Shown here in pieces: positions 6,662-12,733 of a DNA stretch of 15,909 nucleotides (positions are counted from its first letter, which is position 1; each line of letters begins with the position of its first letter). The DNA comes from JBMFLE01 sp049971355 (lineage in GTDB: Bacteria; Patescibacteriota; Patescibacteriia; UBA2591; UBA4787). A program made the position numbers and the translations under genes. The stretch lies in contig JBMFLE010000015.1 of NCBI GenBank assembly GCA_049971355.1, forward strand, positions 1 to 15,909. Direction: 5' to 3'. The notes beneath the pieces were generated by a model, which saw nothing but the letters and a program-made list of their open reading frames with translations, made no database searches and was not told where the DNA came from.

Positions 6662-8218
6662 ATGCCTAAACTTTTTTCATTAGAGGAACCCTCACCAGAA
6701 GCGGTCGAGAAATTAAGTAAGGAGATTCGCGAACATCCGGAAATAAAACCTCGGTTGACTTTTCCATTTATTTTGAATGAAAAGCGAAAAGAGGCGTTAG
6801 AAATGATTAAATCGGGGAAGGCAGATGAAAATAGTGTCTTGGAGCTTCTAAAAAGCGATGATTTTGTAGAAAAGCGTGTCGGCATTTATTTATCAGATAA
6901 AGCAAAATTTTCAAAAGAAAATGCCGCAGAAGTTCTGTCTATTTTAAAAATAGTATGCAAAGATAAAAATGAGCTCAGAGAAGTCCGCTACGCCGCGGCA
7001 CAAGCCTTAGGAAATTTTGGCGAAGAAGCCTTACCCATTTTAAAAGCAATAGGTGAAGATAAAAATGAGGATTGGTTTGTCCGCCAAGCAGCAGTGCAAG
7101 CCTTAGGAGGGCTTGGCGAAAAAGCTTTGTTTATTTTAGAAGCAATAGGCGAAGATAAAAATGAGGATTGGTTCGTCCACGAAGCAGCGGCGCGAGCTCG
7201 GATCAAAATCATTGCCGAGAGGGGCGAAGAAGCCTTGCCCATTTTAAAGGCAATAGGTGAAGATAAAAACAAGGATCGGTTTATTCGCGAAGCAGCAGTG
7301 CTTGCCCTAGGAAATCTTGGTGAAAAAGCTTTGCCTATTTTAGAAGCAATAGGTGAAGATAAAAATGAGGATTGGTTTGTCCGCCAAGCAGCAGTGCATG
7401 CCCTAGGAAGGCTTGGCGAAAAAGCTTTGTTTATTTTAGAAGCAATAGGTGAAGATAAAAATGAGCGTCGGCCTGTTCGCCAAGCAGCAGTGCAAGCCCT
7501 AGGAAGGCTTGGCGAAAAAACCTTGTTTATTTTAGAAGCAATATGCAGAGATAAAAATGAGGATTGGTTTGTCCGTCAAACAGCAGTGCAAGCCTTAGAG
7601 GTAATTAAGTTTAAAAAATTTGGATATAAATATCTATTAGCCACTCAAAAACCTTTATTTGCCACCCGGGAAACCGAACAATTAACAGAAAGAATCAAAA
7701 AATTACAAGAGATAACCAAAAATTTAAGAGATGAATTTGGCGATAAATTCATTGGCCTAATTATTTTAGGTAGCATAGCTAAAGGTTATTCTGCGGAAGA
7801 AAGCGACCTTGACTGGGGAATTATTGCTAAAGATGAAAAAATTTCCGACCAATTTCGAAAGATGGCAAAATCGTTTAAGCTTTTTCGCCGCGAGTACTAT
7901 TATGCTGCTGTGAATGAAAAGGATGAAATTTTAAGCAATCAGGATATTTTGTTTTGCGGATTGTTTTTCGGCCATTTTAACAAATTAAAAAAACTCCAAA
8001 AAAACGCCCTTGAAAAAATGGATAAAGATCAATGGGACGTCATCAGAAGAAAAATTATGAAAGAAGAAATAAATTTGCTCAAAATGGCTCAAAGGTTCGC
8101 TATCGAGGAAGAAGAATTAAAAAAAATAGAGCAGTTTGCTTGCCTTTTACGGACCCCGCCGCCCTATGAAGAGGCATTAGAGATTGTCAGAAAAAGAGCA
8201 GAAGAAAAAGAGGGTTAA
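6662..8218 (+). CDS. HEAT-repeat / nucleotidyltransferase fusion protein
   Basis: A 518-residue two-part protein with no exact counterpart that I recognise. Residues 1-100 are helical and charged. Residues 103-321 form seven HEAT-type helical repeats with a 32-residue period; one copy is 36 residues. They share RQAAVQALG, LGEKAL and AIGEDKNED, and such solenoids usually bind proteins or nucleic acids. Residues 340-420 form a minimal nucleotidyltransferase of the DNA polymerase beta superfamily. It has the glycine-serine motif LGSIAKG (369-375) followed by the metal-binding pair SDLD (D382, D384). The last 100 residues are helical and charged. The active-site signature is intact, so transfer of a nucleotide to a protein, RNA or small molecule is plausible, but the target is unknown. 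Related domains occur in toxin-antitoxin and antibiotic-modifying enzymes. The gene lies 19 nt after recA and no separate promoter is evident. Confidence 0.8.
   Translation: MPKLFSLEEPSPEAVEKLSKEIREHPEIKPRLTFPFILNEKRKEALEMIKSGKADENSVLELLKSDDFVEKRVGIYLSDKAKFSKENAAEVLSILKIVCKDKNELREVRYAAAQALGNFGEEALPILKAIGEDKNEDWFVRQAAVQALGGLGEKALFILEAIGEDKNEDWFVHEAAARARIKIIAERGEEALPILKAIGEDKNKDRFIREAAVLALGNLGEKALPILEAIGEDKNEDWFVRQAAVHALGRLGEKALFILEAIGEDKNERRPVRQAAVQALGRLGEKTLFILEAICRDKNEDWFVRQTAVQALEVIKFKKFGYKYLLATQKPLFATRETEQLTERIKKLQEITKNLRDEFGDKFIGLIILGSIAKGYSAEESDLDWGIIAKDEKISDQFRKMAKSFKLFRREYYYAAVNEKDEILSNQDILFCGLFFGHFNKLKKLQKNALEKMDKDQWDVIRRKIMKEEINLLKMAQRFAIEEEELKKIEQFACLLRTPPPYEEALEIVRKRAEEKEG
6968..7624 (+). 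repeat. Seven tandem 96-bp coding repeats
   Basis: The HEAT section is encoded by in-frame units of about 96 bp that are still very similar at DNA level. The segment GATAAAAATGAGGATTGGTT recurs several times almost unchanged, as do GGCGAAAAAGCTTTG and GAAGCAATAGG. The third unit is 12 bp longer. Synonymous positions are conserved between units, so the array probably expanded recently by slippage or unequal recombination, and unit number may vary among strains. Confidence 0.85.
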
Positions 8219-8260
8219 TTAAATCTCTCCAATCAATTTTGGTCCGAAAATTAACTGATT

Positions 8261-8279
8261 CCCTAACCATAGGGTTTTT
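8261..8279 (+). terminator. Short hairpin plus T-run
   Basis: CCCTA (8261-8265) pairs with TAGGG (8270-8274) around the 4-nt loop ACCA, and five T residues follow. The stem is only 5 bp, so it would be a weak intrinsic terminator for the HEAT-nucleotidyltransferase gene. It could work together with the next hairpin. Confidence 0.35.
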
Positions 8280-8309
8280 AATGGGTTATAACAGTCTGCG
8301 AATTATTAG

Positions 8310-8341
8310 ATGCGAAGATTAAAATCCGCATTTATTATTTT
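8310..8341 (+). terminator. Bulged hairpin followed by T-rich tract
   Basis: ATGCG (8310-8314) pairs with CGCAT (8327-8331), and an inner GAT (8317-8319) pairs with ATC (8324-8326) around a 4-nt loop. An A-A bulge lies on the left side. A T-rich tract, TTATTATTTTT, follows the stem. This is a plausible intrinsic terminator that isolates the hrcA operon from upstream genes. Confidence 0.4.
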
Positions 8342-8356
8342 TAACTGTGGATAACT

Positions 8357-8383
8357 TTAGCACTCGGTCTTGACGAGTGCTAA
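8357..8383. promoter_or_regulatory. CIRCE operator (HrcA binding site)
   Basis: The exact canonical CIRCE inverted repeat is present: TTAGCACTC (8357-8365), a 9-nt spacer, then GAGTGCTAA (8375-8383). HrcA binds this element and represses chaperone genes when not stressed, with GroEL normally assisting HrcA folding. It overlaps the -35 box of the hrcA promoter, as expected for autoregulation. I found no second CIRCE upstream of hsp20 or dnaK. Confidence 0.97.
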
Positions 8384-8397
8384 TTAAATGTTATAAT
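8370..8397 (+). promoter_or_regulatory. Promoter of the hrcA-grpE operon
   Basis: TTGACG (8370-8375) lies within the CIRCE spacer and right arm. After 16 nt comes a perfect TATAAT (8392-8397). Transcription would start near 8404, upstream of the ATG at 8428 but downstream of the in-frame GTG at 8377, which rules out the longer hrcA reading frame. Confidence 0.85.
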
Positions 8398-8427
8398 AAT
8401 AGGCAAATTAAGAGGCAAAGATTTCAT

Positions 8428-9117
8428 ATGACTAACCGCCAAAGTAAATTATTAAAAGCCATCATTAATCAATATATTAAAACTGCTGAACCAATAAGCT
8501 CAGAACAGCTGACGAAGTATTTTGATTTTAGCTCAGCCACCATTCGCCACGAGATGGCTGAATTAATAAAAAAAGGCTATCTTTATCAACCACATATTTC
8601 AGCCGGTCGAATCCCGACAGAAAAAGCGTACCAATATTACATTGAGAATTTTTTGGAAGAACAAGAACCGAAATTAGAAATTAAAAAAATATTTAGAAAT
8701 ATCAAAAGAAAAAAATTAAATGATTTTTTAGTTAAACTAATTAGTAAAAGGATAGCCGAATCAATCGGTCAATTGACTATTTTTGCTTTTAATCGTAATA
8801 GTTTTTATTATACAGGTCTTTTCTACTTATTTGAACAGCCAGAATTTCGTCAAATAGAAATTATTTATGACGTTTCACAAATTATTGACCATTTAGATAA
8901 AATTACCAGTAAACTTTTTGATAAAATTGGCCAGAGAACAGAAATATTTTTGGGCCAGAAAAATCCATTTGGCGAATTTTATAGCACTATTTTTACAAGA
9001 GTTTATTTACCTTGGGAAAAAGATTATTCACTTTTTGGTTTGCTTGGTCCGATGAGAATGGATTACAGTCAAAATTTGGCAGTTGTTAATTATATCAGAG
9101 AGTCGCTCAGCCGCTAA
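8428..9117 (+). CDS. hrcA: Heat-inducible transcription repressor HrcA, compact
   Basis: Repressor of class I heat-shock genes that binds CIRCE as a dimer. It has 229 residues from the ATG at 8428. The N-terminal winged helix (about 1-75) carries the family signatures FSSATIRHEMAEL (34-46) and HISAGRIPTEKAYQYYI (56-72). The C-terminus ends in the typical GLLGPMRMDYSQNLAVVNYI. Common HrcA proteins are about 340 residues, so the middle GAF-like and dimerisation region is clearly shortened while both ends are intact. An AGAGG (8411-8415) lies 12 nt before the start. An in-frame GTG at 8377 was rejected because it falls inside CIRCE, upstream of transcription. The CIRCE at its own promoter implies autorepression. 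Confidence 0.95.
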   Translation: MTNRQSKLLKAIINQYIKTAEPISSEQLTKYFDFSSATIRHEMAELIKKGYLYQPHISAGRIPTEKAYQYYIENFLEEQEPKLEIKKIFRNIKRKKLNDFLVKLISKRIAESIGQLTIFAFNRNSFYYTGLFYLFEQPEFRQIEIIYDVSQIIDHLDKITSKLFDKIGQRTEIFLGQKNPFGEFYSTIFTRVYLPWEKDYSLFGLLGPMRMDYSQNLAVVNYIRESLSR

Positions 9118-9172
9118 TTTGGTTATAAATATCACAAATTCGTAAAAATTTTTGTCTCTTGGCGAAATAAAT

Positions 9173-9634
9173 ATGTCTGATGATAAAATAAAAAAATTAG
9201 AAGAGGAATTGGCAGCAATTAAGGCTCAGGCTAAAGAATATTTAGATGGCTGGAAAAGGGCCAGGGCCGATTATCTTAATCGGGAAAAGGAAATTGAAAA
9301 AGAAAAAATTGCCTGGATTAAATTTGCTAATTTAGAATTAATTTTGAATTTACTACTCATTTTAGATAGTTTCGAGCAATCAGTTAAACAAATTTCTGAA
9401 GAATTAAAAGATAATGAATGGGTAAAAGGAATTTTAAAAATTAAAGAACAATTTGAGAATTTTTTAAAACTTCAAGGAGTAGAAAGAATAAAAACTATTG
9501 GTGAAAAATTTAATCCTGACTTCCATGAGGTAATCGAAAAACGCGGTGGGGAAGGAATAATAGTTGAAGAAATTCAGGCCGGTTATACCATGCATGGGCA
9601 GGTGATTAGAACAGCAAAAGTCGTCATTGAATAA
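9173..9634 (+). CDS. grpE: Nucleotide exchange factor GrpE
   Basis: Co-chaperone that releases ADP from DnaK and so controls its substrate cycle; it acts as a dimer in the cytoplasm. It has 153 residues. A charged coiled-coil N-terminus (about 1-50, LEEELAAIKAQAKEYLDGWKR) is followed by the four-helix dimer region with ILDSFEQSV (63-71). The C-terminal beta-wing carries FNPDFHEVIEKRG (113-125) and EIQAGYTMHGQVIRTAKVVI. The unstructured acidic N-terminal extension seen in many GrpE proteins is missing. The frame is open to a TTG at 9152, but the ATG at 9173 gives the standard start (MSDDKIKKLEEEL). It lies 55 nt after hrcA and presumably shares the CIRCE-controlled promoter. dnaJ and dnaK are not adjacent, and dnaK lies 3.8 kb downstream. 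Confidence 0.95.
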   Translation: MSDDKIKKLEEELAAIKAQAKEYLDGWKRARADYLNREKEIEKEKIAWIKFANLELILNLLLILDSFEQSVKQISEELKDNEWVKGILKIKEQFENFLKLQGVERIKTIGEKFNPDFHEVIEKRGGEGIIVEEIQAGYTMHGQVIRTAKVVIE

Positions 9635-9704
9635 ATGAGAATCGTTACAAATTTTATTAAAACAAATTTTTACAAATAGGATTAAGTTAGTAATTAATAC
9701 TTAT

Positions 9705-10244
9705 ATGGTATCTAAATATTCGTATCTTTTATTAAAGCCCGATGTCTCCCGCGATATTCTTTACCCCCTAATTGTTAAAGATGTAGAAGTGGCCGGTTTT
9801 GATGTTATTAAACATCAAAGTTGTCAACTTAATGAAAAACAAATCGAAGCTATTTATAAAAAACACAAAGAAAAAGAATGGTTTCCGAAGCTTGTTGATT
9901 TTTTGATGAAAGACTCGTGTTTATTGTTAATAGTTAAGCAAAAGGACATAAAGGATAAGCAACCGGCGGGTAAAATTTTAGACGCAGTAGAATCTATAAA
10001 TCAATTTAAAGGAAAAGTTTTTCAAGGTGGTTTGCGAGAAAAGTATCGTTTAGCTAAAAATCAAGATAAATTTTTTGAGAATAGGGTCCATACTCCCGAT
10101 TCTTATCAAGAATTTTTAGAAAATCTTTCTTTGCTTTTAGACAATGAAGCGCTTAATGACTTAAGATTACGTGAGCCGGAATTATATGATAGCCTATTAC
10201 GATATCAAAGAGAGGGCAAAGAACTCAAAATTTACAAAAGATAA
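9705..10244 (+). CDS. Nucleoside-diphosphate-kinase-like protein with C-terminal extension
   Basis: A 179-residue protein whose first 145 residues follow the NDK fold. It has an N-terminal strand with the KPD motif (YLLLKPD, 7-13), a Tyr at 51 in IYKKHKEKEWF matching the nucleotide-stacking region, and NRVHTPDS (126-133). That last motif matches the active-site NxxHxSDS, so the phospho-accepting His is predicted at 129 and Asn at 126. NDKs transfer gamma-phosphate between nucleoside di- and triphosphates through this histidine. The segment between Tyr51 and His129 is divergent: the usual Arg/Thr contacts are not obvious, and KVFQGGLREKYRL replaces the typical IRGDFG stretch. A helical, charged extension of about 35 residues follows. 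The substrate may therefore not be an ordinary nucleotide. It opens the accessory cassette; the next gene follows after 18 nt. Confidence 0.75.
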   Translation: MVSKYSYLLLKPDVSRDILYPLIVKDVEVAGFDVIKHQSCQLNEKQIEAIYKKHKEKEWFPKLVDFLMKDSCLLLIVKQKDIKDKQPAGKILDAVESINQFKGKVFQGGLREKYRLAKNQDKFFENRVHTPDSYQEFLENLSLLLDNEALNDLRLREPELYDSLLRYQREGKELKIYKR

Positions 10245-10262
10245 ATTTTAATTTTATTTTAT

Positions 10263-11624
10263 ATGGTTAAACATTTGCAAATTGGGCCAGCAAAAATAAA
10301 AATAATCATCGACAAGAAATTTAAATCATTAGATAATTTTTTAAATCAATTTCCGCAATCAAAAGATAAAAAACAGGATGGCTTTATTAGAATTAAATTC
10401 GCCGGGGAACGGAAAATATTAATTAATAAAAATAAAAAAATCCTTCAACTGTCGGGTCCCGATTTGGATAAAATCAAAAATCCTTTAGTAGAGATTGCCA
10501 TTCTTCAAATTTTATTCCGTTTCGCTAATTTTGTCACTTTCGCTAAGCCATATCTTTTATTGCACGGCTCAACAGCTATCTGGGATAATAGTAAATCTAT
10601 AATTTTTGGCGACAATGGTAGAAATATTGGTAAGACTTTATCTGCCATAGAAATTGCTCTGCGTAGCAGAAAGTTTGTTGTAGATGAATTTAGTATTTAT
10701 GATGTGGAGAATAATAGTATTTGGGGCATTAATTTTTTGCCAATTCATATAAGAAATTTCTGTATTAATTATTTAAATAAAAAATACAAGTTTCACACGA
10801 AGATCGTCGATAGTCAATTAATAAAACCGTCAGATTTAGGGTTGGACGTTATTCCCGAGAATCAACTTTCGATGGTAATTTACCCAGATTATCAAAAATA
10901 TAAAAAGCCAACTGTTGATAGGTTATCATTAAAAGAGTCGCTCAAAAATTTAGAAATTCTGGCCGCTTCTCATTTAGTTAAATTATTATATCCAAGATAT
11001 GACAGAATGAGCTGGGTTAGGCAATCCGACCGGCTTAAAATATTTAATATCCGCAAGGAATGTTCCAAATTAGCTAACCCTATAAAGCCTTACTTAGAAC
11101 AAATTTGCCAAAAAGTCAGTTCTTACAGAATTGTTTTTAATCAGCCATCACAAATTTATAAATTAGTAAAAAGGGCAGTTAATCTTGAAAAAAGAAAAAT
11201 TATTGAGCATACTTCAGCCAGCGCAGTCATTTATTTTTTGATAAATAAAGAGATTAAAATTCTTATGCTTAAAAAGAAGGATGGCAAATGGGTATTACCA
11301 AAAGGACACATTGAGAGAGGAGAGTCGCCGTCAAGAGCTGCTTTAAGGGAGGCCAAAGAAGAGGTAGGGCTAGAGCGTGGCAAAACAGTAAGACATGTGA
11401 TGACTGATAGATATACCTTTCGGCCTAATTATGGTTTTGCTACACATATTAAAAAAGTTTTTATATATTTAATTAAGGGGAGTAAGATCAGGCCGAGAGC
11501 ATTGCAATATGAAGGATTTACAGAAGTGGGTATCTTCCTCCCAGAAGAAGCAGTTAAAAAAGCCTCTTTCGGGAGCGAAAGAGTAGCCATTCAAGAGGCC
11601 CTAAAATTTATTAAAAATAAATAA
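10263..11624 (+). CDS. HprK-like P-loop domain fused to Nudix hydrolase
   Basis: A 453-residue fusion. The N-terminal two-thirds resemble HPr-kinase/PEPCK-type P-loop proteins: LLLHGSTAIW (98-107), a P-loop-like FGDNGRNIGKT (115-125), then RKFVVDEFSIYDVEN (136-150) as the usual 'VADD' strand. The P-loop is stretched compared with GESGIGKS, so ATP binding should not be taken for granted. The C-terminal domain (about 313-450) is a Nudix hydrolase. Residues 348-370 match GX5EX7REUXEEXGU at every fixed position, beginning GHIERGE and ending REAKEEVGL, preceded by WVLPKG. Nudix enzymes hydrolyse nucleoside diphosphates linked to another group. I do not know a named family with this order of domains. 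The next gene starts 2 nt after the stop, showing tight coupling. Confidence 0.75.
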   Translation: MVKHLQIGPAKIKIIIDKKFKSLDNFLNQFPQSKDKKQDGFIRIKFAGERKILINKNKKILQLSGPDLDKIKNPLVEIAILQILFRFANFVTFAKPYLLLHGSTAIWDNSKSIIFGDNGRNIGKTLSAIEIALRSRKFVVDEFSIYDVENNSIWGINFLPIHIRNFCINYLNKKYKFHTKIVDSQLIKPSDLGLDVIPENQLSMVIYPDYQKYKKPTVDRLSLKESLKNLEILAASHLVKLLYPRYDRMSWVRQSDRLKIFNIRKECSKLANPIKPYLEQICQKVSSYRIVFNQPSQIYKLVKRAVNLEKRKIIEHTSASAVIYFLINKEIKILMLKKKDGKWVLPKGHIERGESPSRAALREAKEEVGLERGKTVRHVMTDRYTFRPNYGFATHIKKVFIYLIKGSKIRPRALQYEGFTEVGIFLPEEAVKKASFGSERVAIQEALKFIKNK

Positions 11625-11626
11625 TC

Positions 11627-12418
11627 ATGGTCAAAGCACCAAGCAAATCGATTTTGTTTAATGAAGAAATTTTTGGTGACATTGCTCGAAATATTTTTAA
11701 GAACGTTAAAGAAAATTTTATTTGTTTGATTACCTCGGGGAGCATTCAATTAGGACAAGCCTTGCCGGGCTGGAGCGATTTAGATTTTATCGTGGTAGTT
11801 AAAAATTTAAATTTTGCTACTAAAATAAAATTGAATAAATTGTTTAAGGATATTGAAAGATATTATCGCATAAAAGTTGGAGGAGTGGCTGTAAGTATTG
11901 ACGAGTTAATTAAGCCGGAGATTTTAATTCAGAGATTAGAGGGGAAGGTCTTACAGTCTTTATTAGAACTACAACGTGGTCGACAAAAATTATACTTCTT
12001 GAAAAGAAATTTTAAATGTCCCTTTTGCTTAATTTTAAATAAAAAACAAATTAAAGCATTTACTTTAAACGAGATAGGACGAATATTTGCACTTTACAGA
12101 AGATTAATTTTGCGGTCTGATCTACAAAGCAAAGACGGTCTCGTGCGGCTTCTTAAGCAAAGTATTAGTTATTCAATCATTATAACCAAACTCGCTATTC
12201 AATATTTTAGCGGTATAACTTGTTGTTCGGACAAGTTGATTCTTGAGCAGGCGATAAAGATGTTTCCTAAAAAATTAGTAAAACAATTTAAAAAAATACT
12301 AATTTTTAAAGCCAAGTGGCCAGGGAGCAATAAAATAAAAGATCAATTAAATGAAGTAGATCAATATTTGGAAAGTTTTTTGTTTTATGTATTCAAAAGA
12401 GTTGAAAATAAAGTTTGA
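11627..12418 (+). CDS. Nucleotidyltransferase-domain protein
   Basis: A 263-residue protein with an N-terminal minimal nucleotidyltransferase signature: ITSGSIQLGQ (35-44), then WSDLDFIVVV (49-58), giving metal ligands D51 and D53. A possible third acidic residue is D92 in VGGVAVSIDEL (84-94). The remaining 150 residues are mostly helical and basic, as in antibiotic-type nucleotidyltransferases where a helical domain supplies the acceptor site. A pair of cysteines in FKCPFC (129-134) and another in ITCCSD could be structural, but no zinc site is certain. The acceptor is unknown. It is coupled to the Nudix fusion gene upstream (2-nt gap), and the degraded cyclase gene begins inside its last 11 codons. 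It shares only the catalytic motif with the other nucleotidyltransferase at 6662-8218. Confidence 0.7.
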   Translation: MVKAPSKSILFNEEIFGDIARNIFKNVKENFICLITSGSIQLGQALPGWSDLDFIVVVKNLNFATKIKLNKLFKDIERYYRIKVGGVAVSIDELIKPEILIQRLEGKVLQSLLELQRGRQKLYFLKRNFKCPFCLILNKKQIKAFTLNEIGRIFALYRRLILRSDLQSKDGLVRLLKQSISYSIIITKLAIQYFSGITCCSDKLILEQAIKMFPKKLVKQFKKILIFKAKWPGSNKIKDQLNEVDQYLESFLFYVFKRVENKV

Positions 12419-12618
12419 TTTAAAATTTAGACACCAAAATATTATTATTGGGAAAGGAGTTATTAATCATTTACCGAATTTTTTAAATTCGAGGCATTAC
12501 AGTAAAGTTTTATTTTTTTGTAGATAGAGAGGTTTACAATTTATTCTGCCCGCAGATAAATCAGTTATTTAATCGGACCAAAATTCCTAAAGCAAAAATA
12601 CAGATTACCGTTAATTAG
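12387..12618 (+). pseudogene. Remnant of a dehydroquinate-synthase-like sugar-phosphate cyclase
   Basis: An ATG at 12387 overlaps the end of the nucleotidyltransferase gene and opens a frame reading HQNIIIGKGVINHLPNFL (residues 16-33) and YSKVLFF. This is the N-terminus of the AroB / 2-deoxy-scyllo-inosose synthase superfamily. It stops at 12525-12527. Within a run of seven T (12513-12519), removing one T continues in register as VDREVYNLFCPQINQLFN until a stop at 12616-12618. The intact family is about 350 residues, so only about the first 77 codons survive. NAD-binding and metal-binding motifs are gone. Both a frameshift and loss of the 3' end support a true pseudogene. The overlapping start shows it was once the last gene of the cassette. 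Whether it was shikimate-pathway AroB or a cyclitol synthase cannot be decided. Confidence 0.75.
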
Positions 12619-12690
12619 AAATTTATAAAAATTTAACTAAAAAATTCTAATTTAATATTTTTATCAAAGGTCGTTTAATATTCTAATTAT

Positions 12691-12720
12691 AAATCATCGG
12701 TATTTAAAAATCGATGATTT
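12691..12720. promoter_or_regulatory. Hairpin / possible operator upstream of hsp20
   Basis: AAATCATCG (12691-12699) and CGATGATTT (12712-12720) form a perfect 9-bp inverted repeat around a 12-nt A/T-rich loop. It ends 2 nt before the GAAGAGG Shine-Dalgarno (12722-12728) of hsp20. A TATAAA at 12688-12693 overlaps its left end and could be a -10 box, though no good -35 is visible. It is unlike CIRCE. It could be a repressor site or an mRNA structure next to the ribosome binding site. Confidence 0.45.
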
Positions 12721-12733
12721 TGAAGAGGTTCAT

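Noticed and set aside
6988..7272. Minus-strand ORF inside the HEAT array
   Set aside because: It is an open antisense frame created by the repetitive coding sequence. It has no start context, and its repeats mirror the + strand units.
6968..7624. CRISPR-like array
   Set aside because: The 96-bp units are contiguous, in frame and without unique spacers. They encode HEAT repeats.
8377..8427. GTG start 17 codons upstream for hrcA
   Set aside because: It lies inside the CIRCE right arm and upstream of the TATAAT box, so it would not be in the transcript.
9152..9172. TTG start 7 codons upstream for grpE
   Set aside because: The ATG at 9173 gives a normal GrpE start, and nothing supports the weaker codon.
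12513..12527. Programmed frameshift in the cyclase gene
   Set aside because: The second frame also stops after 33 codons and the catalytic domains are missing, so recoding would not give a working enzyme.
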